Shown here: piece by piece, positions 61,501 through 63,765 of the stretch
How positions within the stretch are numbered: the stretch's first letter is position 1
Layout of the letters: the number at the start of each line of letters is the position of its first letter
Assembly (NCBI GenBank): GCA_032622095.1
Contig: CP136061.1
Coordinates: forward strand, 35,845,797 to 35,909,796
From: Siphonodentalium dalli
Lineage: Eukaryota > Mollusca > Scaphopoda > Gadilida > Siphonodentaliidae
Direction: 5' to 3'
DNA length: 64,000 nt
Notes under the pieces: generated by a model
What the model was told of the DNA's origin: nothing
The model's input: only the letters and a program-made list of their open reading frames with translations
The model's database searches: none
Made by a program: the position numbers and the translations under genes

Positions 61501-63740
61501 AATATGACTTCTAGTGTGGGCGGTACTCGTTTATCATAAACCCACAGTTGGCATTGAATGAGTTAATTGTAAAATTGGTAGATCGTGTATACCCGATCCC
61601 CAAAAACAATGAAAATTGTCAGCTCGTGACATCGGGGTCCGGAGCTTTTTTGTCGATAACTGGCTAACTCTATTTTATTGTACGTCTTTTGACAGGTTTT
61701 TTTATTGTGTGTGTGGCACTCCATGAAATTTGTTTTCCCAGTTCCCTGACCCTTAACCCTTTACCCAACAAACCGGCCAAAAACGGCCAAATAAAGCTGC
61801 AACAGCCTAAATTATCTTGGGTCTGTCTCAATAAAACCATACAAATATGGATATCATTGGAACCGGCTCATTGACCACATTGTGATAGTTACAGTTATAC
61901 CCTGTGCCAATGCATTCTCTTATATATGCGAGTCGACCATAGGTCGCCTCGCATATATAAGAGAATGCATTGGCCTAAAAAAATCTTTTTTTAACACTTT
62001 TTACCATTTTTTCTTACATTCTTTAACAATTTTATAATTTTTAATGTGTTAAGCCAATGCATTCTCTTATATATGCGAGGCGACCTATGGTCGACTCGCA
62101 TATATAAGAGAATGCATTGGCACAGGGCCGTTCTGTTGGGTAAAGGGTTAATGCCGCTTTAGTCAACGGGTCATATCACGACGGAGCAACCCCGAACAAG
62201 GCACACAACCCCGAACAAGGCACACAACCCCGAACAAGGCACACAACCCCGAACAAGGCATACAACCCCGAACAAGGCATACAACTGCTACACATAACAT
62301 GGCATACAACTGCTACACATAACAAGGCATACAACTGCTACACATAACATGCGGAATCGACAAAGCTGGGCTCGTTGTCGGACAAAACAATGTTGCTGTC
62401 CATAGCCTACCAGTGGTTGTGTCACTGCTTAATGATTTGAACCTCAAAAATTATTTTTACATGTACGAAACTTAAATTGTGTTCATTTACTTTGGTAGTA
62501 GGGACATTATAGGTCGAGCAATGCACCATAATACAGATCTAATTTCTGAACCTGTGAATATTTTTAATTTGATTCCATGTCGATAACGCCGAAACAGACG
62601 TCCGATTTGAATATTTTCGAATATCCAATTTATCCCGATTATTTTCACAGTGTTGCGATTTATACACACGGTTGTGGTGAACCACCAGGACTACTACACC
62701 ACACCTCATAGGATGAACCCCCGGAAAACATTAGGAGATTCATATCCAACACAGATTGAACCTATTCTAATCCGGACCAAAACGGGGAGCTAGGGCCCTG
62801 CGAATATTCGAGATTCGATTCGAGATGCAGCTGTGATATTTATCGCGACACACATATACAGATGTTGGTTCACTTACATGTTATATATGTAGTGTCAAAT
62901 TGTGTACAAGAGACGAGCTGTCACAAAGGCCTAGTATTTGATGGTCAATCTGTCAATTTCTGGTTAAATGCGTTATTGGGATGGATATAGTTTTGTAAAC
63001 GTGTTCAGATCTGTGTACCTTATTTTCAATTTTCGCACGATTGTGGATTTAACTGTAAATACATCGCTATAGTCAGTATTATGTGAATGATCACACCACA
63101 ACTATGTCGATCTGCCATTATAAGGTAATAAAATAAACTGCATGATCAACTGAAATGTGCATAATTAATTTGTATAATTAATAAAACTCAATTTATATGT
63201 ATATAAATTATACAACCTGAAATTTGCACATGCTATCATATTTTCTTCCAAAAATACATTTGGACTGAAATTTCCCCAGCATCATAATTATCAACTTTGA
63301 GGACCTACGCTATGCACCGGCGGCTAGCCAGTTCGATTCGAGATTCGATTCGATATCGAATATGTTGAAAATTCGCAAGGTCCTAAACTAAAGGCTAAAT
63401 GTACACTGAAATGTTTGCATGTAGAACTAACAAGGGACGCTCTTTATTGTATCACGAACAGTTAACAATTCTAATTTGGGATCTTAACATTATGAGTCGA
63501 TTTAACGACATGACCCTATTCGCACACCCAAAAGCTGGCATTTGAAGCTTTAGTTTCGATGAAAACATCAATTATATATAGTATAGTTACAATAATTTTA
63601 CTCTACAGCTCATGCAGATATACCAAGCGAAGTTGGGCTACCTGGGGATGGAGAATACCATCGAGCTAGTCGTGTATGTTAGTTCTGTTTTACTCGTCTT
63701 CGATTTCTCAGACTGTCAGAAAGAGACGGGTTATCGAGAG
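19434..63740 (+). CDS. TRPA1: TRPA1-like ankyrin TRP channel, exons 1-19 of a gene that runs off the right edge
   Basis: Nineteen exons join in one frame to 893 codons; every one of the 18 complete introns is GT-AG and phases agree at each junction. The product opens with about 45 residues without repeats, then about 16 TPLH-type ankyrin motifs (residues 46-622), a pre-S1 linker (623-755), S1 (about 776-797), S2 (about 835-855) and S3 (about 867-882). The ankyrin count, the pre-S1 segment with VAEKVFN, and HP...KW just before S1 are TRPA1-type; TRPA1 channels are plasma-membrane tetrameric cation channels for irritants or temperature. S4-S6, the pore and the C-terminus are outside the window. 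Gene identity is strong; orthology to vertebrate TRPA1 versus another TRPA subtype is less certain because the pore is unseen. The start is ATG 19434 (in-frame stop TAA at 19410) or the second ATG at 19446. Confidence 0.93.
19569..19895 (+). other. intron 1 (phase 0)
   Basis: A 327-base intron holding a G-rich tract at 19695-19721 (13 G, then TGGGG, TGG, TGG, TGG), which could form a G-quadruplex on the coding strand, and CAGTTATAA-type duplicates just after the donor. No gene. Confidence 0.75.
19896..20067 (+). CDS. TRPA1: TRPA1-like exon 2 (residues 46-103, ankyrin repeats)
   Basis: Acceptor TTTTCAG|TG, donor GCAG|GTTTGT, ending in phase 1. It encodes the capping helix CAREGDIAELKSLI and a first full ankyrin motif TSLHYAARHNN followed by AAQLLVEMGAG. 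The longer open frame upstream (from 19743) is intronic read-through. Confidence 0.9.
20216..20463. repeat. fold-back MITE, about 248 bp
   Basis: The left arm (GAATGAGCGAGATAACCGAG, AGGTCAAAGTTCTG, GTAGCATT) is mirrored by the right arm (AATGCTAC, CAGAACTTTGACCT, ATCTCGTTCAT) around an AT-rich loop. The arms are about 85-90 percent alike by eye. Confidence 0.85.
20597..21110. mobile_element. AATGAGGTCCCC repeat, interrupted by a TTAA MITE
   Basis: AATGAGGTCCCCA-ATGGT at the left and TGGGGACCTCATT at the right flank a MITE insertion. An uninterrupted relative at 26020-26130 reads straight across the site (GCGTAACC then CTGGACCTTATTC), showing the empty target. Confidence 0.65.
20664..21062 (+). 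mobile_element. paired-hairpin TTAA MITE, complete copy in intron 2
   Basis: TTAACCCTTTACCCAACA termini, two mutually inverted 69-base palindromes and TTAA on both sides. Nearly identical to the copies at 8227, 43008 and 61753. It is inverted relative to 23911-24299 in the same intron. Confidence 0.92.
21427..22098. mobile_element. CGTGGC-ended MITE copy with a nested MITE
   Basis: TTTCCAACTGGTATCTCATC, GTTGGACATTTCCAACC and GAAATGTCCAACTAATGC match the family; it ends GCCCCGTCCCTG. The element at 21736-22016 is inserted inside it. Confidence 0.6.
21736..22016 (+). mobile_element. TTAA-flanked MITE with TTAACCCTTTCTATA termini
   Basis: TTAACCCTTTCTATA at the left and TATAGAAAGGTTAA at the right, with an internal hairpin ATAATAAGTTCAACA / TGTTGAACTTATTAT at 21899-21954. 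This is the best-preserved copy of the family also at 17060 and 48152. Confidence 0.8.
22503..22785. repeat. degenerate array of GATATCACAAAAT units
   Basis: About ten occurrences of TGATATC or a close variant, spaced roughly 25-35 bases and followed by A/C-AAAAT. TGATATCA is self-complementary, so the array is full of short palindromes. Origin unknown. Confidence 0.7.
22905..23060. repeat. CpG-rich palindromic block
   Basis: Repeated GGCGCTTTCGGCGC and GGCGCGCGCC units in otherwise AT-rich DNA. A perfect 24-base palindrome lies at 23034-23057, centred on GCGCGC. CTAATGGCG and GACAAAAAGTGCG recur three times. No gene. Confidence 0.8.
23661..23789. repeat. near-perfect hairpin, about 130 bp
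   Basis: AAGGATTAACTGTCATG...GGAGATGTAACCGTGAGGT is mirrored by ACCTCACGGTTACATCTCC...CATGACAGTTAATCCTT with a loop of about 20 bases. It is similar in size to miRNA-like or MITE hairpins. Confidence 0.88.
23911..24299 (-). mobile_element. paired-hairpin TTAA MITE, inverted copy in intron 2
   Basis: Same element as at 20664 but reversed: it starts ACCCTTTACCCAACAGAACGG and ends GTTTGTTGGGTAAAGGGTTAA. The left TTAA has decayed to AAAA. Confidence 0.92.
24412..24913 (+). mobile_element. TTAA-flanked AGGCACGGG-terminus element, copy 3, complete
   Basis: TTAAAGGCACGTGAGGCCTT at the left and AAGGCCAACCGTACCTTTAA at the right. The 502-bp body matches 604-1071 (CGCTCTTTAT twice, GCTTTTGTTTACATAAC, GGCGGTTTTTGACGG). 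Non-autonomous. Confidence 0.82.
25315..25406 (+). CDS. TRPA1: TRPA1-like exon 3 (residues 103-133)
   Basis: Acceptor TTTCAG|AT, donor AACAAG|GTTTGA, phase 1 in and phase 0 out. It encodes DVNSVD and an ankyrin motif GSPLHYVAR, then a very basic RRERKKK stretch. The donor is weak at positions +3 to +6, but the splice is needed to keep the frame into exon 4. Confidence 0.87.
25407..25796 (+). other. intron 3 (phase 0)
   Basis: A 390-base intron dominated by a (CAA)n microsatellite at about 25521-25560 and further CAA-rich runs to 25690; a short (TA)n follows. No gene. Confidence 0.85.
25521..25560 (+). repeat. (CAA)n microsatellite
   Basis: Thirteen to fourteen perfect CAA units followed by interrupted CAA-rich sequence. 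On the other strand it gives poly-Cys-like spurious frames. Confidence 0.95.
25797..25979 (+). CDS. TRPA1: TRPA1-like exon 4 (residues 134-194)
   Basis: Acceptor CTTGCAG|CC, donor ATTGAG|GTAAAT, phase 0 at both ends, 61 codons. It contains the ankyrin helix pair around GQTALHFAAMRGNEIAAQTL. The acidic PDTEDTEG segment at its start is an insertion loop between repeats. Confidence 0.92.
26901..26994. mobile_element. 94-bp TTAA mini-MITE, TTAACTCTTTCAGTGCCA ends
   Basis: TTAACTCTTTCAGTGCCAGG at the left is mirrored by TGGCACTGAAAGAGTTAA. Internal GGCCGAT-type short repeats. It shares its terminus design with 40245-41605. Confidence 0.85.
26995..27190. repeat. 11-bp tandem, MITE palindrome fragment and solo terminus
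   Basis: Five ATTGTAAAAAA units (27005-27062), then a collapsed half of the paired-hairpin palindrome (27086-27144), then GGCACTGAAAGGGTAAA at about 27172, a third copy of the mini-MITE terminus. It looks like a mosaic of two TTAA families. Confidence 0.65.
27320..27390 (+). pseudogene. 5S rRNA-like core, unit 1
   Basis: CTGATCACCGAAGTTAACCA, then GGTTAGTCCTTGGATGGGTG and GACCGGCTTGGATTCTGG, match the 3' two-thirds of metazoan 5S rRNA including box A and box C regions. The 5' third of 5S is absent, so it is not a functional 5S gene. Confidence 0.8.
27625..27696 (+). pseudogene. 5S rRNA-like core, unit 2
   Basis: Has GATCACGGAAGTTAAGCAAC (intact box A region) and GGAATTCTGGGTGCAG, but the box C region is shortened to CCCGGTGATC. 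Confidence 0.78.
27945..28000 (+). pseudogene. 5S rRNA-like core, unit 3 (truncated)
   Basis: GATCACGGAAGTTAAACAAC and GGATGGGTG are present; the 3' stem is missing because the unit jumps to CCAACTTTCG. Confidence 0.75.
28075..28293 (+). CDS. TRPA1: TRPA1-like exon 5 (residues 195-267, two ankyrin repeats)
   Basis: Acceptor TTTCTTTCAG|GC, donor TCAGAG|GTAAAT, phase 0 at both ends, 73 codons. The motifs GLTPLHVASIHNQ and STPLHLSCAEGH mark two ankyrin repeats. The last about 30 coding bases and the donor form the first unit of a 41-bp tandem array that continues into the intron. Only this first donor keeps the frame into exon 6. Confidence 0.93.
28263..28690 (+). repeat. 41-bp tandem array spanning the exon 5 donor
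   Basis: GTCAC marks the same point of each unit at 28279, 28320, 28361, 28402, 28443, 28484, 28525, 28566, 28607 and 28648, exactly 41 apart. Each unit contains CAATATCAGAG|GTAAAT or a close variant, i.e. a copy of the exon 5 end plus its donor. Units get more divergent to the right. Confidence 0.95.
29110..29552. mobile_element. inverted-repeat MITE with 8-bp TSD (hAT-like), copy 1
   Basis: Bounded by ATATTTTG (29102-29109) and ATATTTAG (29553-29560). The arms carry AGATCATG...TCTCTA-ACTCG-ACGCCCGTAGAGA and the reverse, with AAACCTGGGAACTTTTTGAT and TTTATTGCGATATCGGC inside. Homologous to 34834-35201 and 44500-45029. Confidence 0.78.
29690..30080 (+). repeat. dispersed repeat, copy 1 (copy 2 at 57430-57820)
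   Basis: GTGAAACTGATAAGT-GTATTCAGGCG, CAAATCGACC-TACCAC and GCCATCGAGAGTCACT recur in order and at similar spacing at 57430-57820. No termini or coding sequence recognised. Confidence 0.8.
30198..30456. mobile_element. diverged relative of the paired-hairpin TTAA MITE
   Basis: TTAACCCTTCCATGA at the left and TCACGAAAGGGTTAA at the right. It has the same layout of two palindromes with TTGTGCCAAAGTATTCTG-TACATGTGCGAG arms, but with a changed loop (TCTCCCATAGGGAGC). Confidence 0.8.
30521..30671. repeat. hairpin, about 150 bp
   Basis: GATCTACAAC-AGT, CAGTTTATAG, AATTTACAAAAC and CAGTAAATTAGGTCTG are mirrored in reverse order by CAGACCTAATTTACTG, GTTTTGTAAATT, CTATAAACTG and GTTGTAGATTC. The loop is GACCGAGCCTTTGGCGAGG. 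Confidence 0.88.
31072..31239 (+). repeat. 42-bp tandem array ending in the exon 6 acceptor
   Basis: ATGGT(G/A)CCCCTGATAATA starts units at 31073, 31115, 31157 and 31199, each ending TTTACGTTGTATATAT or TTTACGTTATATATAT. The final unit ends TTTACGTTGTAG|ATGGTC, which is the exon 6 acceptor. A stray unit lies at 30477-30520. Confidence 0.93.
31235..31328 (+). CDS. TRPA1: TRPA1-like exon 6 (residues 268-299)
   Basis: Acceptor GTTGTAG|AT, donor GACAAAA|GTAAGT, phase 0 in and phase 1 out. It encodes MVTDKDASGYSCLHHAIDNG, a recognisable ankyrin repeat. The acceptor has no good polypyrimidine tract: it is the last, degenerate unit of a 42-bp tandem array. Joining exon 5 (WVTISE) to MVTDKD is typical of TRPA1. 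Confidence 0.9.
31329..34028 (+). other. intron 6 (phase 1)
   Basis: A 2.7-kb intron with few recognisable elements: a short match to the ORF1-only LINE leader at about 31395-31440 (GTAGGCCTATTCTACCCC), a TA-rich tract near 31960-31990, and otherwise unique AT-rich sequence. Confidence 0.7.
34029..34224 (+). CDS. TRPA1: TRPA1-like exon 7 (residues 299-364, two ankyrin repeats)
   Basis: Acceptor TTCACAG|AAGC, donor AAGAG|GTGAGG, phase 1 in and phase 2 out. It encodes QHPLHLAAADGDIRTVKLLL and ATPLHKAATYDMAEVVELLV, two canonical ankyrin repeats. Upstream in-frame sequence from 34013 is intronic. Confidence 0.93.
34225..34611 (+). other. intron 7 (phase 2)
   Basis: A 387-base intron. Near 34440-34510 TTTGGCA / TGCCAAA words form imperfect inverted repeats. 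Nothing else recognised. Confidence 0.75.
34612..34795 (+). CDS. TRPA1: TRPA1-like exon 8 (residues 364-425, two ankyrin repeats)
   Basis: Acceptor TTTTTCAG|AGG, donor CTCGAG|GTTTGT, phase 2 in and phase 0 out. It carries FTPLLLASCYGHKKTIELLI and RTCLYLAAEENKYEAL. A MITE with long inverted repeats begins 38 bases past the donor. Confidence 0.93.
34834..35201. mobile_element. inverted-repeat MITE (hAT-like), copy 2
   Basis: CCATGAATCTCTACTCTTAG at the left is mirrored by GGAGTAATTATTCATG at the right. TTTATTGCGATATCGGCTCA, GTTATAAAGTTGCC and CCCAGGTTTTGTACTG match copies 1 and 3. It starts 38 bases after the exon 8 donor. Confidence 0.75.
35221..35702. mobile_element. 482-bp fold-back MITE with CACGGTGGGG ends, copy 1
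   Basis: CACGGTGGGGAATCACGTGG is mirrored exactly at the right end; ATTAC flanks both sides (35216-35220, 35703-35707). Internal inverted pairs ACATTCTGACCAAAGTTG and CAACTTTGGTCAGAATGT surround the centre. Copy 2 is at 46425-46932. Confidence 0.88.
36526..36633 (+). CDS. TRPA1: TRPA1-like exon 9 (residues 426-461)
   Basis: Acceptor ATTCACAG|GG, donor ACAAGA|GTAAGT, phase 0 at both ends, 36 codons. The motif MQPLHVAAKNGYLDITR is one ankyrin repeat. The 3' tail of a minus-strand retroelement starts within about 10 bases of this donor. The exon has no ATG-initiated open frame of its own, so ORF-based scans miss it. Confidence 0.9.
36640..38690 (-). mobile_element. ORF1-only (half-LINE) retroelement, copy 1
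   Basis: Read on the minus strand: a leader (CCGGGGCAGAATAGGCCTAC, GGCTAGTCACGCCTC), a decayed ORF1 (about 38095-37060), then directly a 3' region of about 400 bases ending at CGTCGTTTTAGCC-read-as-complement and an A/C-rich tail next to the exon 9 donor. No ORF2, endonuclease or RT sequence is present. Copy 2 (49283-53165) has the same layout. Confidence 0.75.
37383..38095 (-). pseudogene. LINE ORF1 (gag-like) with CCHC knuckles, frameshifted
   Basis: The minus strand reads ADLE-type RRM-like remnants, then NPLRCFKCHGDGHDQEHC and VCARCSVSGHKHKDC (about 37640-37740), two C-x2-C-x4-H-x4-C zinc knuckles, then a stop and, in another frame, DRSCSIWDYELKVQRYKA and DDAKKIV. This order is typical of Jockey/I/Nimbus-type ORF1. 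Several frameshifts; not functional. Confidence 0.8.
40075..40163 (+). CDS. TRPA1: TRPA1-like exon 10 (residues 462-490)
   Basis: Acceptor AATTTTCAG|TT, donor ACAAA|GTGAGT, phase 0 in and phase 2 out. It encodes LLLENGADIYG and HTPTHLAAKHGT, an ankyrin repeat continuing exon 9 (DITR|LLLENGAD is a perfect repeat join). Confidence 0.9.
40245..41605. mobile_element. 1.36-kb TTAA element with TTAACTCATTCAGTGCC termini
   Basis: TTAACTCATTCAGTGCCAGG at the left and CGGCACTGAATGAGTTAA at the right, 17 bases perfectly inverted including TTAA. Near the left end CCAGGTTTCCTGGGGGAAA is repeated; near the right end GTATATATACGTCGCCGGCA is repeated. It carries a 126-codon frame (40647-41027) without recognisable domain and no piggyBac transposase. 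Solo ends of related type occur at 26901 and 61551. Confidence 0.82.
41700..42306 (+). mobile_element. LINE 3' end, second copy of the family at 4905
   Basis: ORF2 tail followed by a 3' UTR ending CAAATAAATATGTTTAAACT, homologous to AATAAAATATGTTTAAACA at 5360. CTTGTCCTCCAATCCCATTG corresponds to CTTGTGCCCCGATCCCTTG. The poly(A) tail is lost. Confidence 0.78.
41759..42013 (+). pseudogene. LINE ORF2 C-terminal fragment, same family as 4905
   Basis: An open frame of 84 codons to TAG without ATG: CKYCSCGNGEENAFHYFFDC, then PRIRLLNKLLPYN and FFLAVQSFIRETK. It has the Cys/His tail pattern (C-x-C...H...C) of LINE ORF2 and is better preserved than 4905-5120. Confidence 0.82.
42330..42742 (+). repeat. 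50-bp tandem array ending at the exon 11 acceptor
   Basis: AGCAT(C/A)C marks units at 42376, 42426, 42476, 42534, 42584, 42634 and 42686, with the exon 11 boundary AG|CATAC at 42741 as the next position. Periods are 50, 50, 58, 50, 50, 52 and 55. Units share CATCCATTTCGAAGATATAG and TTTACTGTTTAGCATAC. Confidence 0.93.
42743..42889 (+). CDS. TRPA1: TRPA1-like exon 11 (residues 491-540)
   Basis: Acceptor ATATTTTAG|CATAC, donor GCGAG|GTAAGA, phase 2 at both ends. It contains NTPLHLAATYGNVKACEILI, a textbook ankyrin repeat. The acceptor lies at the end of a 50-bp tandem array whose units carry TAGCATAC or TAGCATCC, matching the exon's own boundary. The exon has no ATG-started frame of its own length. 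Confidence 0.9.
42890..44014 (+). other. intron 11 (phase 2)
   Basis: A paired-hairpin TTAA MITE (43008-43408) begins 119 bases after the donor. The remaining 600 bases are AT-rich without recognised features. Confidence 0.85.
43008..43408 (+). mobile_element. paired-hairpin TTAA MITE, complete copy in intron 11
   Basis: TTAACCCTTTACCCAACA termini, TTAA on both sides and both palindromes intact. It differs from the copy at 20664 by only scattered bases (for example CTCCGGTCTG for CTTCGGTCTG). Confidence 0.93.
44015..44126 (+). CDS. TRPA1: TRPA1-like exon 12 (residues 540-577)
   Basis: Acceptor CCCATAG|GA, donor ATAAAG|GTATAC, phase 2 in and phase 0 out. It encodes NFNQWTPLDCVAAKGWVKTA and VLLENDAPIEA, an ankyrin repeat that joins exon 11 (DVAA|R|NFNQW) and exon 13 (DKIK|TTPLHLAC). 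Confidence 0.92.
44127..45057 (+). other. intron 12 (phase 0)
   Basis: The second half is a single MITE (44500-45029) whose TSD ends 20 bases before exon 13; the first 370 bases are unremarkable. Confidence 0.85.
44500..45029. mobile_element. inverted-repeat MITE with 8-bp TSD (hAT-like), copy 3
   Basis: A perfect GACAAACT duplication at 44492-44499 and 45030-45037. The ends TAGATCATGCCATGAATTCC and GATTCATGGCCTGATCTAG are inverted. The long arms include CAGTACAAAACCTGG / CCCAGGTTTTGTACTG. It is the best-preserved copy and defines the family's 8-bp TSD. Confidence 0.9.
45058..45194 (+). CDS. TRPA1: TRPA1-like exon 13 (residues 578-623, last ankyrin repeats)
   Basis: Acceptor CTTTGCAG|AC, donor AACGA|GTATGT, phase 0 in and phase 2 out. 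The motifs TTPLHLACRFGHLRMVNLLI and NNSLDIAIEYDN are the last two repeats. The acceptor sits 20 bases after the TSD of an inserted MITE. The donor is duplicated 33 bases downstream; the second copy would add an in-frame TAG. Confidence 0.92.
45175..45242 (+). repeat. 33-bp tandem duplication spanning the exon 13 donor
   Basis: CCATAGAGTATGACAACGAG followed by TATGTATAGTGTAC occurs twice, 33 bases apart (GAGTATG at 45181 and 45214). Each copy contains AACGA|GTATGT. The copies are identical over about 32 bases, so the event is recent. Confidence 0.95.
45690..45870. repeat. degenerate tandem array of AATCCCACCGGGATCCCAAC
   Basis: Two clean units and several eroded ones (AATCTCGCCGCGATCCCAAC, AATCCCACCTGGATTCC), each with a small GGGATCCC-type palindrome. 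Confidence 0.7.
46425..46932. mobile_element. fold-back MITE with CACGGTGGGG ends, copy 2
   Basis: The right end (CATTTTGAATGCGTGATACT, TCAACTCGAAACCACATGAT, CCCACCGTG) matches copy 1; the left end (GACACGTGGTTACGAGG, ACCACGCATTGAAAATGGCC) is eroded. The internal inverted pair TAACATTCTGACCAAAGTTG is intact. Confidence 0.82.
46970..47091 (+). CDS. TRPA1: TRPA1-like exon 14 (residues 623-664, pre-S1 linker)
   Basis: Acceptor CATTTCAG|AA, donor GCCTT|GTAGGT, phase 2 in and phase 1 out. It encodes NIADAIIQSKYWEDALRNE and RSLIKKMP, matching the pre-S1 linker of TRPA1. The position equivalent to human Cys621 (RWDECL region) reads Ala in WEDAL. An alternative donor four bases on (TAG|GTG) breaks the frame. 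Confidence 0.88.
47092..47934 (+). other. intron 14 (phase 1)
   Basis: An 843-base intron; 47625-47695 is the left end of a TTAA MITE (TTAACCCTTCCATGACTGAA, CCTTGTGCCAATGCATTCTC) related to 30198-30456. The rest is unremarkable. Confidence 0.75.
47935..48087 (+). CDS. TRPA1: TRPA1-like exon 15 (residues 664-715, pre-S1 linker)
   Basis: Acceptor GCTTCAG|GG, donor CGACAG|GTAGGT, phase 1 at both ends. It encodes VAEKVFNKCMKMGAEKN and RDFEVEFTYEYLDDSYCDW, the conserved TRPA1 pre-S1 segment. Val and His occupy the positions I align with human Cys641 and Cys665. The open frame from 47658 is mostly intronic read-through. Confidence 0.9.
48152..48397 (+). mobile_element. TTAACCCTTTCTATA-type MITE, diverged copy 3
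   Basis: TAACCCTGTATCTATTAAAT, TTGGAATGGTCCATTATTA, GTTCAAACAAACGACCTTGA and TAGTATAGAACTGGTTAA follow the order of 21736-22016. Confidence 0.65.
48705..49265 (+). repeat. dispersed repeat with TTATCTGCTTA motifs, copy 1
   Basis: Shares TTATCTGCTTA-GT-AGGTAGATAATCTG, ACATTATCGAC-ATAATGAG and TTTCACT-GCCCG-CCATAAAAC with 53516-53760. Its right part (49130-49260) is the inverse of 53260-53425, so the intact element probably had inverted arms around a shared middle. Confidence 0.7.
49722..50760 (-). pseudogene. LINE ORF1 remnant with CCHC knuckle, frameshifted
   Basis: The minus strand contains a PHKTLNSS motif (about 50530), then YFKCQGYGHGQEHC and RARCFISDHDHKDW (50260-50335), CPIWDYEFKIQRC and IDAKKIV, then a Ser/Lys-rich tail. 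The first Cys of knuckle 1 and the last of knuckle 2 are mutated relative to copy 1. Confidence 0.8.
51325..53129. mobile_element. 1.8-kb composite element with 451-bp direct repeats and TAGA TSD
   Basis: Flanked by TAGA at 51321-51324 and 53130-53133. Outer ends GGTTACACTGGTGTAAAT / ATTTACACCAGTGTAACC. Two near-identical direct repeats (51325-51775, 52678-53129), each itself bounded by those inverted termini, enclose 902 bases of unique AT-rich sequence without a recognisable gene. The uninterrupted LINE copy at about 38645-38680 shows the empty site. Confidence 0.85.
53250..53800 (+). repeat. dispersed repeat with TTATCTGCTTA motifs, copy 2
   Basis: See 48705-49265; here the left arm and middle are present and the right arm is missing. 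Confidence 0.68.
54257..56170. mobile_element. 1.9-kb insertion carrying a satellite-like array
   Basis: Starts ATGTGTACCCATACCATAGT (with palindrome ACCATAGTATGGT), then (GTCC)n-rich sequence, the 150-bp tandem array, and about 550 bases of AT-rich sequence. Its right end GGGTTAAACATCTGCCGATC resembles 3881-3920. Superfamily not recognised; it may be Helitron-like or a LINE-mobilised unit. Confidence 0.65.
54380..55560 (+). repeat. 150-bp tandem array with 300-bp dimeric periodicity
   Basis: ATAACTC marks units at 54538, 54691, 54841, 54992, 55143 and 55259. Types A (CAGGAATTCTGCCAT, AAAATTTGTATATAGGG) and B (CACACATTCTGCCAT, AAATTTGGTATGTGAG) alternate. All share CAGATCGAGTTCGAATATGG and GAGTT(A/G)TGGCCC. 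Outer units are shortened or diverged. Confidence 0.92.
56396..56493 (+). CDS. TRPA1: TRPA1-like exon 16 (residues 715-747)
   Basis: Acceptor GATTTCAG|GA, donor ATAATG|GTATGT, phase 1 in and phase 0 out. It encodes a hydrophilic stretch ending KKNHCLNIM, corresponding to the loop before the LL..HP segment preceding S1. It begins 84 bases after the right TTAA of a MITE. Confidence 0.85.
56710..57408. mobile_element. CGTGGC-ended MITE copy with internal duplications
   Basis: Begins ACGGATGTGGCCACTG followed by an 18-G run (56728-56745) and ends AGTCACGCCCCTG. A segment of about 125 bases (GCAATTTTCAGGTTCAGATT, CACCGGGCCAAACCATGG, AAATCGGGA-CTGAATTTGCC) is present three times in tandem. Confidence 0.72.
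57430..57820 (+). repeat. dispersed repeat, copy 2 (copy 1 at 29690-30080)
   Basis: Same order of GTGAAACTGATAAGT, CAAATCGACC-TACCACTC, TCGGGACGCA and GCCATCGAGAGTCACT as copy 1; about 80 percent alike by eye. Confidence 0.8.
58307..58479 (+). CDS. TRPA1: TRPA1-like exon 17 (residues 748-805, S1)
   Basis: Acceptor TAATTTTAG|GT, donor TATTA|GTAAGT, phase 0 in and phase 2 out. It encodes LLAHPLVASLLQTKWNKYG followed by a hydrophobic S1 helix of about 22 residues (FYYINL...TIYVAT). The Lys before Trp (codon 58367-58369) aligns with human Lys710. The exon has no long ATG-started frame and was recognised by homology. Confidence 0.93.
58480..60058 (+). other. intron 17 (phase 2)
   Basis: The first half is a diverged CGTGGC MITE (58608-59385). 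At 59670-60040 a segment (CCAT-TG-TACT...CATCCAGGGGCCGGTCTATA-GTGTGATAAAAAG) is loosely duplicated (59790-59835 and 59995-60035). No gene. Confidence 0.75.
58608..59385. mobile_element. CGTGGC-ended MITE copy, diverged
   Basis: Starts GTGACGCGACTCGCCCCCCC and has CCAACTTTGACCAACATTTT, GACCATCAGTTGGAAATTTC and GGTGCAGTTGGAAATTCC. It ends near GGAGACCACGTAGCC. Confidence 0.62.
60059..60191 (+). CDS. TRPA1: TRPA1-like exon 18 (residues 805-849, S1-S2 loop and S2 start)
   Basis: Acceptor TGTTTCAG|TG, donor CGAGAG|GTAATG, phase 2 in and phase 0 out. It encodes an extracellular loop with one NET glycosylation sequon (residue 807) and one Cys (TCEL), then KYVVIGLSVWNLLRE, the start of S2. Confidence 0.9.
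61753..62151 (+). mobile_element. paired-hairpin TTAA MITE, complete copy in intron 18
   Basis: TTAACCCTTTACCCAACA termini with TTAA on both sides and both palindromes intact. Small differences (AAAACGGCC, AGCTGCAACAGCC, TTGGGTCTG) distinguish it from other copies. Confidence 0.93.
62152..62792 (-). mobile_element. ORF1-only LINE remnant, both ends without the middle
   Basis: ATGCCGCTTTAGTCAACGGG-TCATATCACGACGG (62152-62184) resembles the 3' region next to exon 9 and at 49305. 62675-62792 (CACACCTCATAGGATG, GGAGATTCATA, GAACCTATTCTAATCCGG) resembles the leader. ORF1 is absent between them. Confidence 0.5.
62187..62347 (+). repeat. two adjoining tandem arrays (20 bp and 25 bp)
   Basis: Five units of about 20 bases, AACCCCGAACAAGGCACAC, then three units of about 25 bases, AACTGCTACACATAACA-GGCATAC. 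The second array seems to reuse the ATACAAC end of the first. Confidence 0.93.
63609..63740 (+). CDS. TRPA1: TRPA1-like exon 19 (residues 850-893, S2-S3)
   Basis: Acceptor CTCTACAG|CT, donor CGAGAG|GTAAGT, phase 0 at both ends, 44 codons. It encodes LMQIYQAKLGYLGMENTIE and a hydrophobic S3 (ELVVYVSSVLLVFDF), then a hydrophilic end. It is the last exon in the window; the next intron begins at 63741. Confidence 0.9.
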
Positions 63741-63765
63741 GTAAGTGACGCATTGTGCACATCAG

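Larger units (their letters stand above)
60192..63608 (+). other. intron 18 (phase 0)
   Basis: 60192-61550 has no recognised element except a possible solo TTAA terminus GGCATTGAATGAGTTAA at 61551-61567. Then come a paired-hairpin MITE, two tandem arrays, an ORF1-only LINE remnant, and 800 bases of plain sequence. GATTCGAGATTCGATTCGA-type words appear at 62808-62828 and 63333-63360. Confidence 0.75.
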
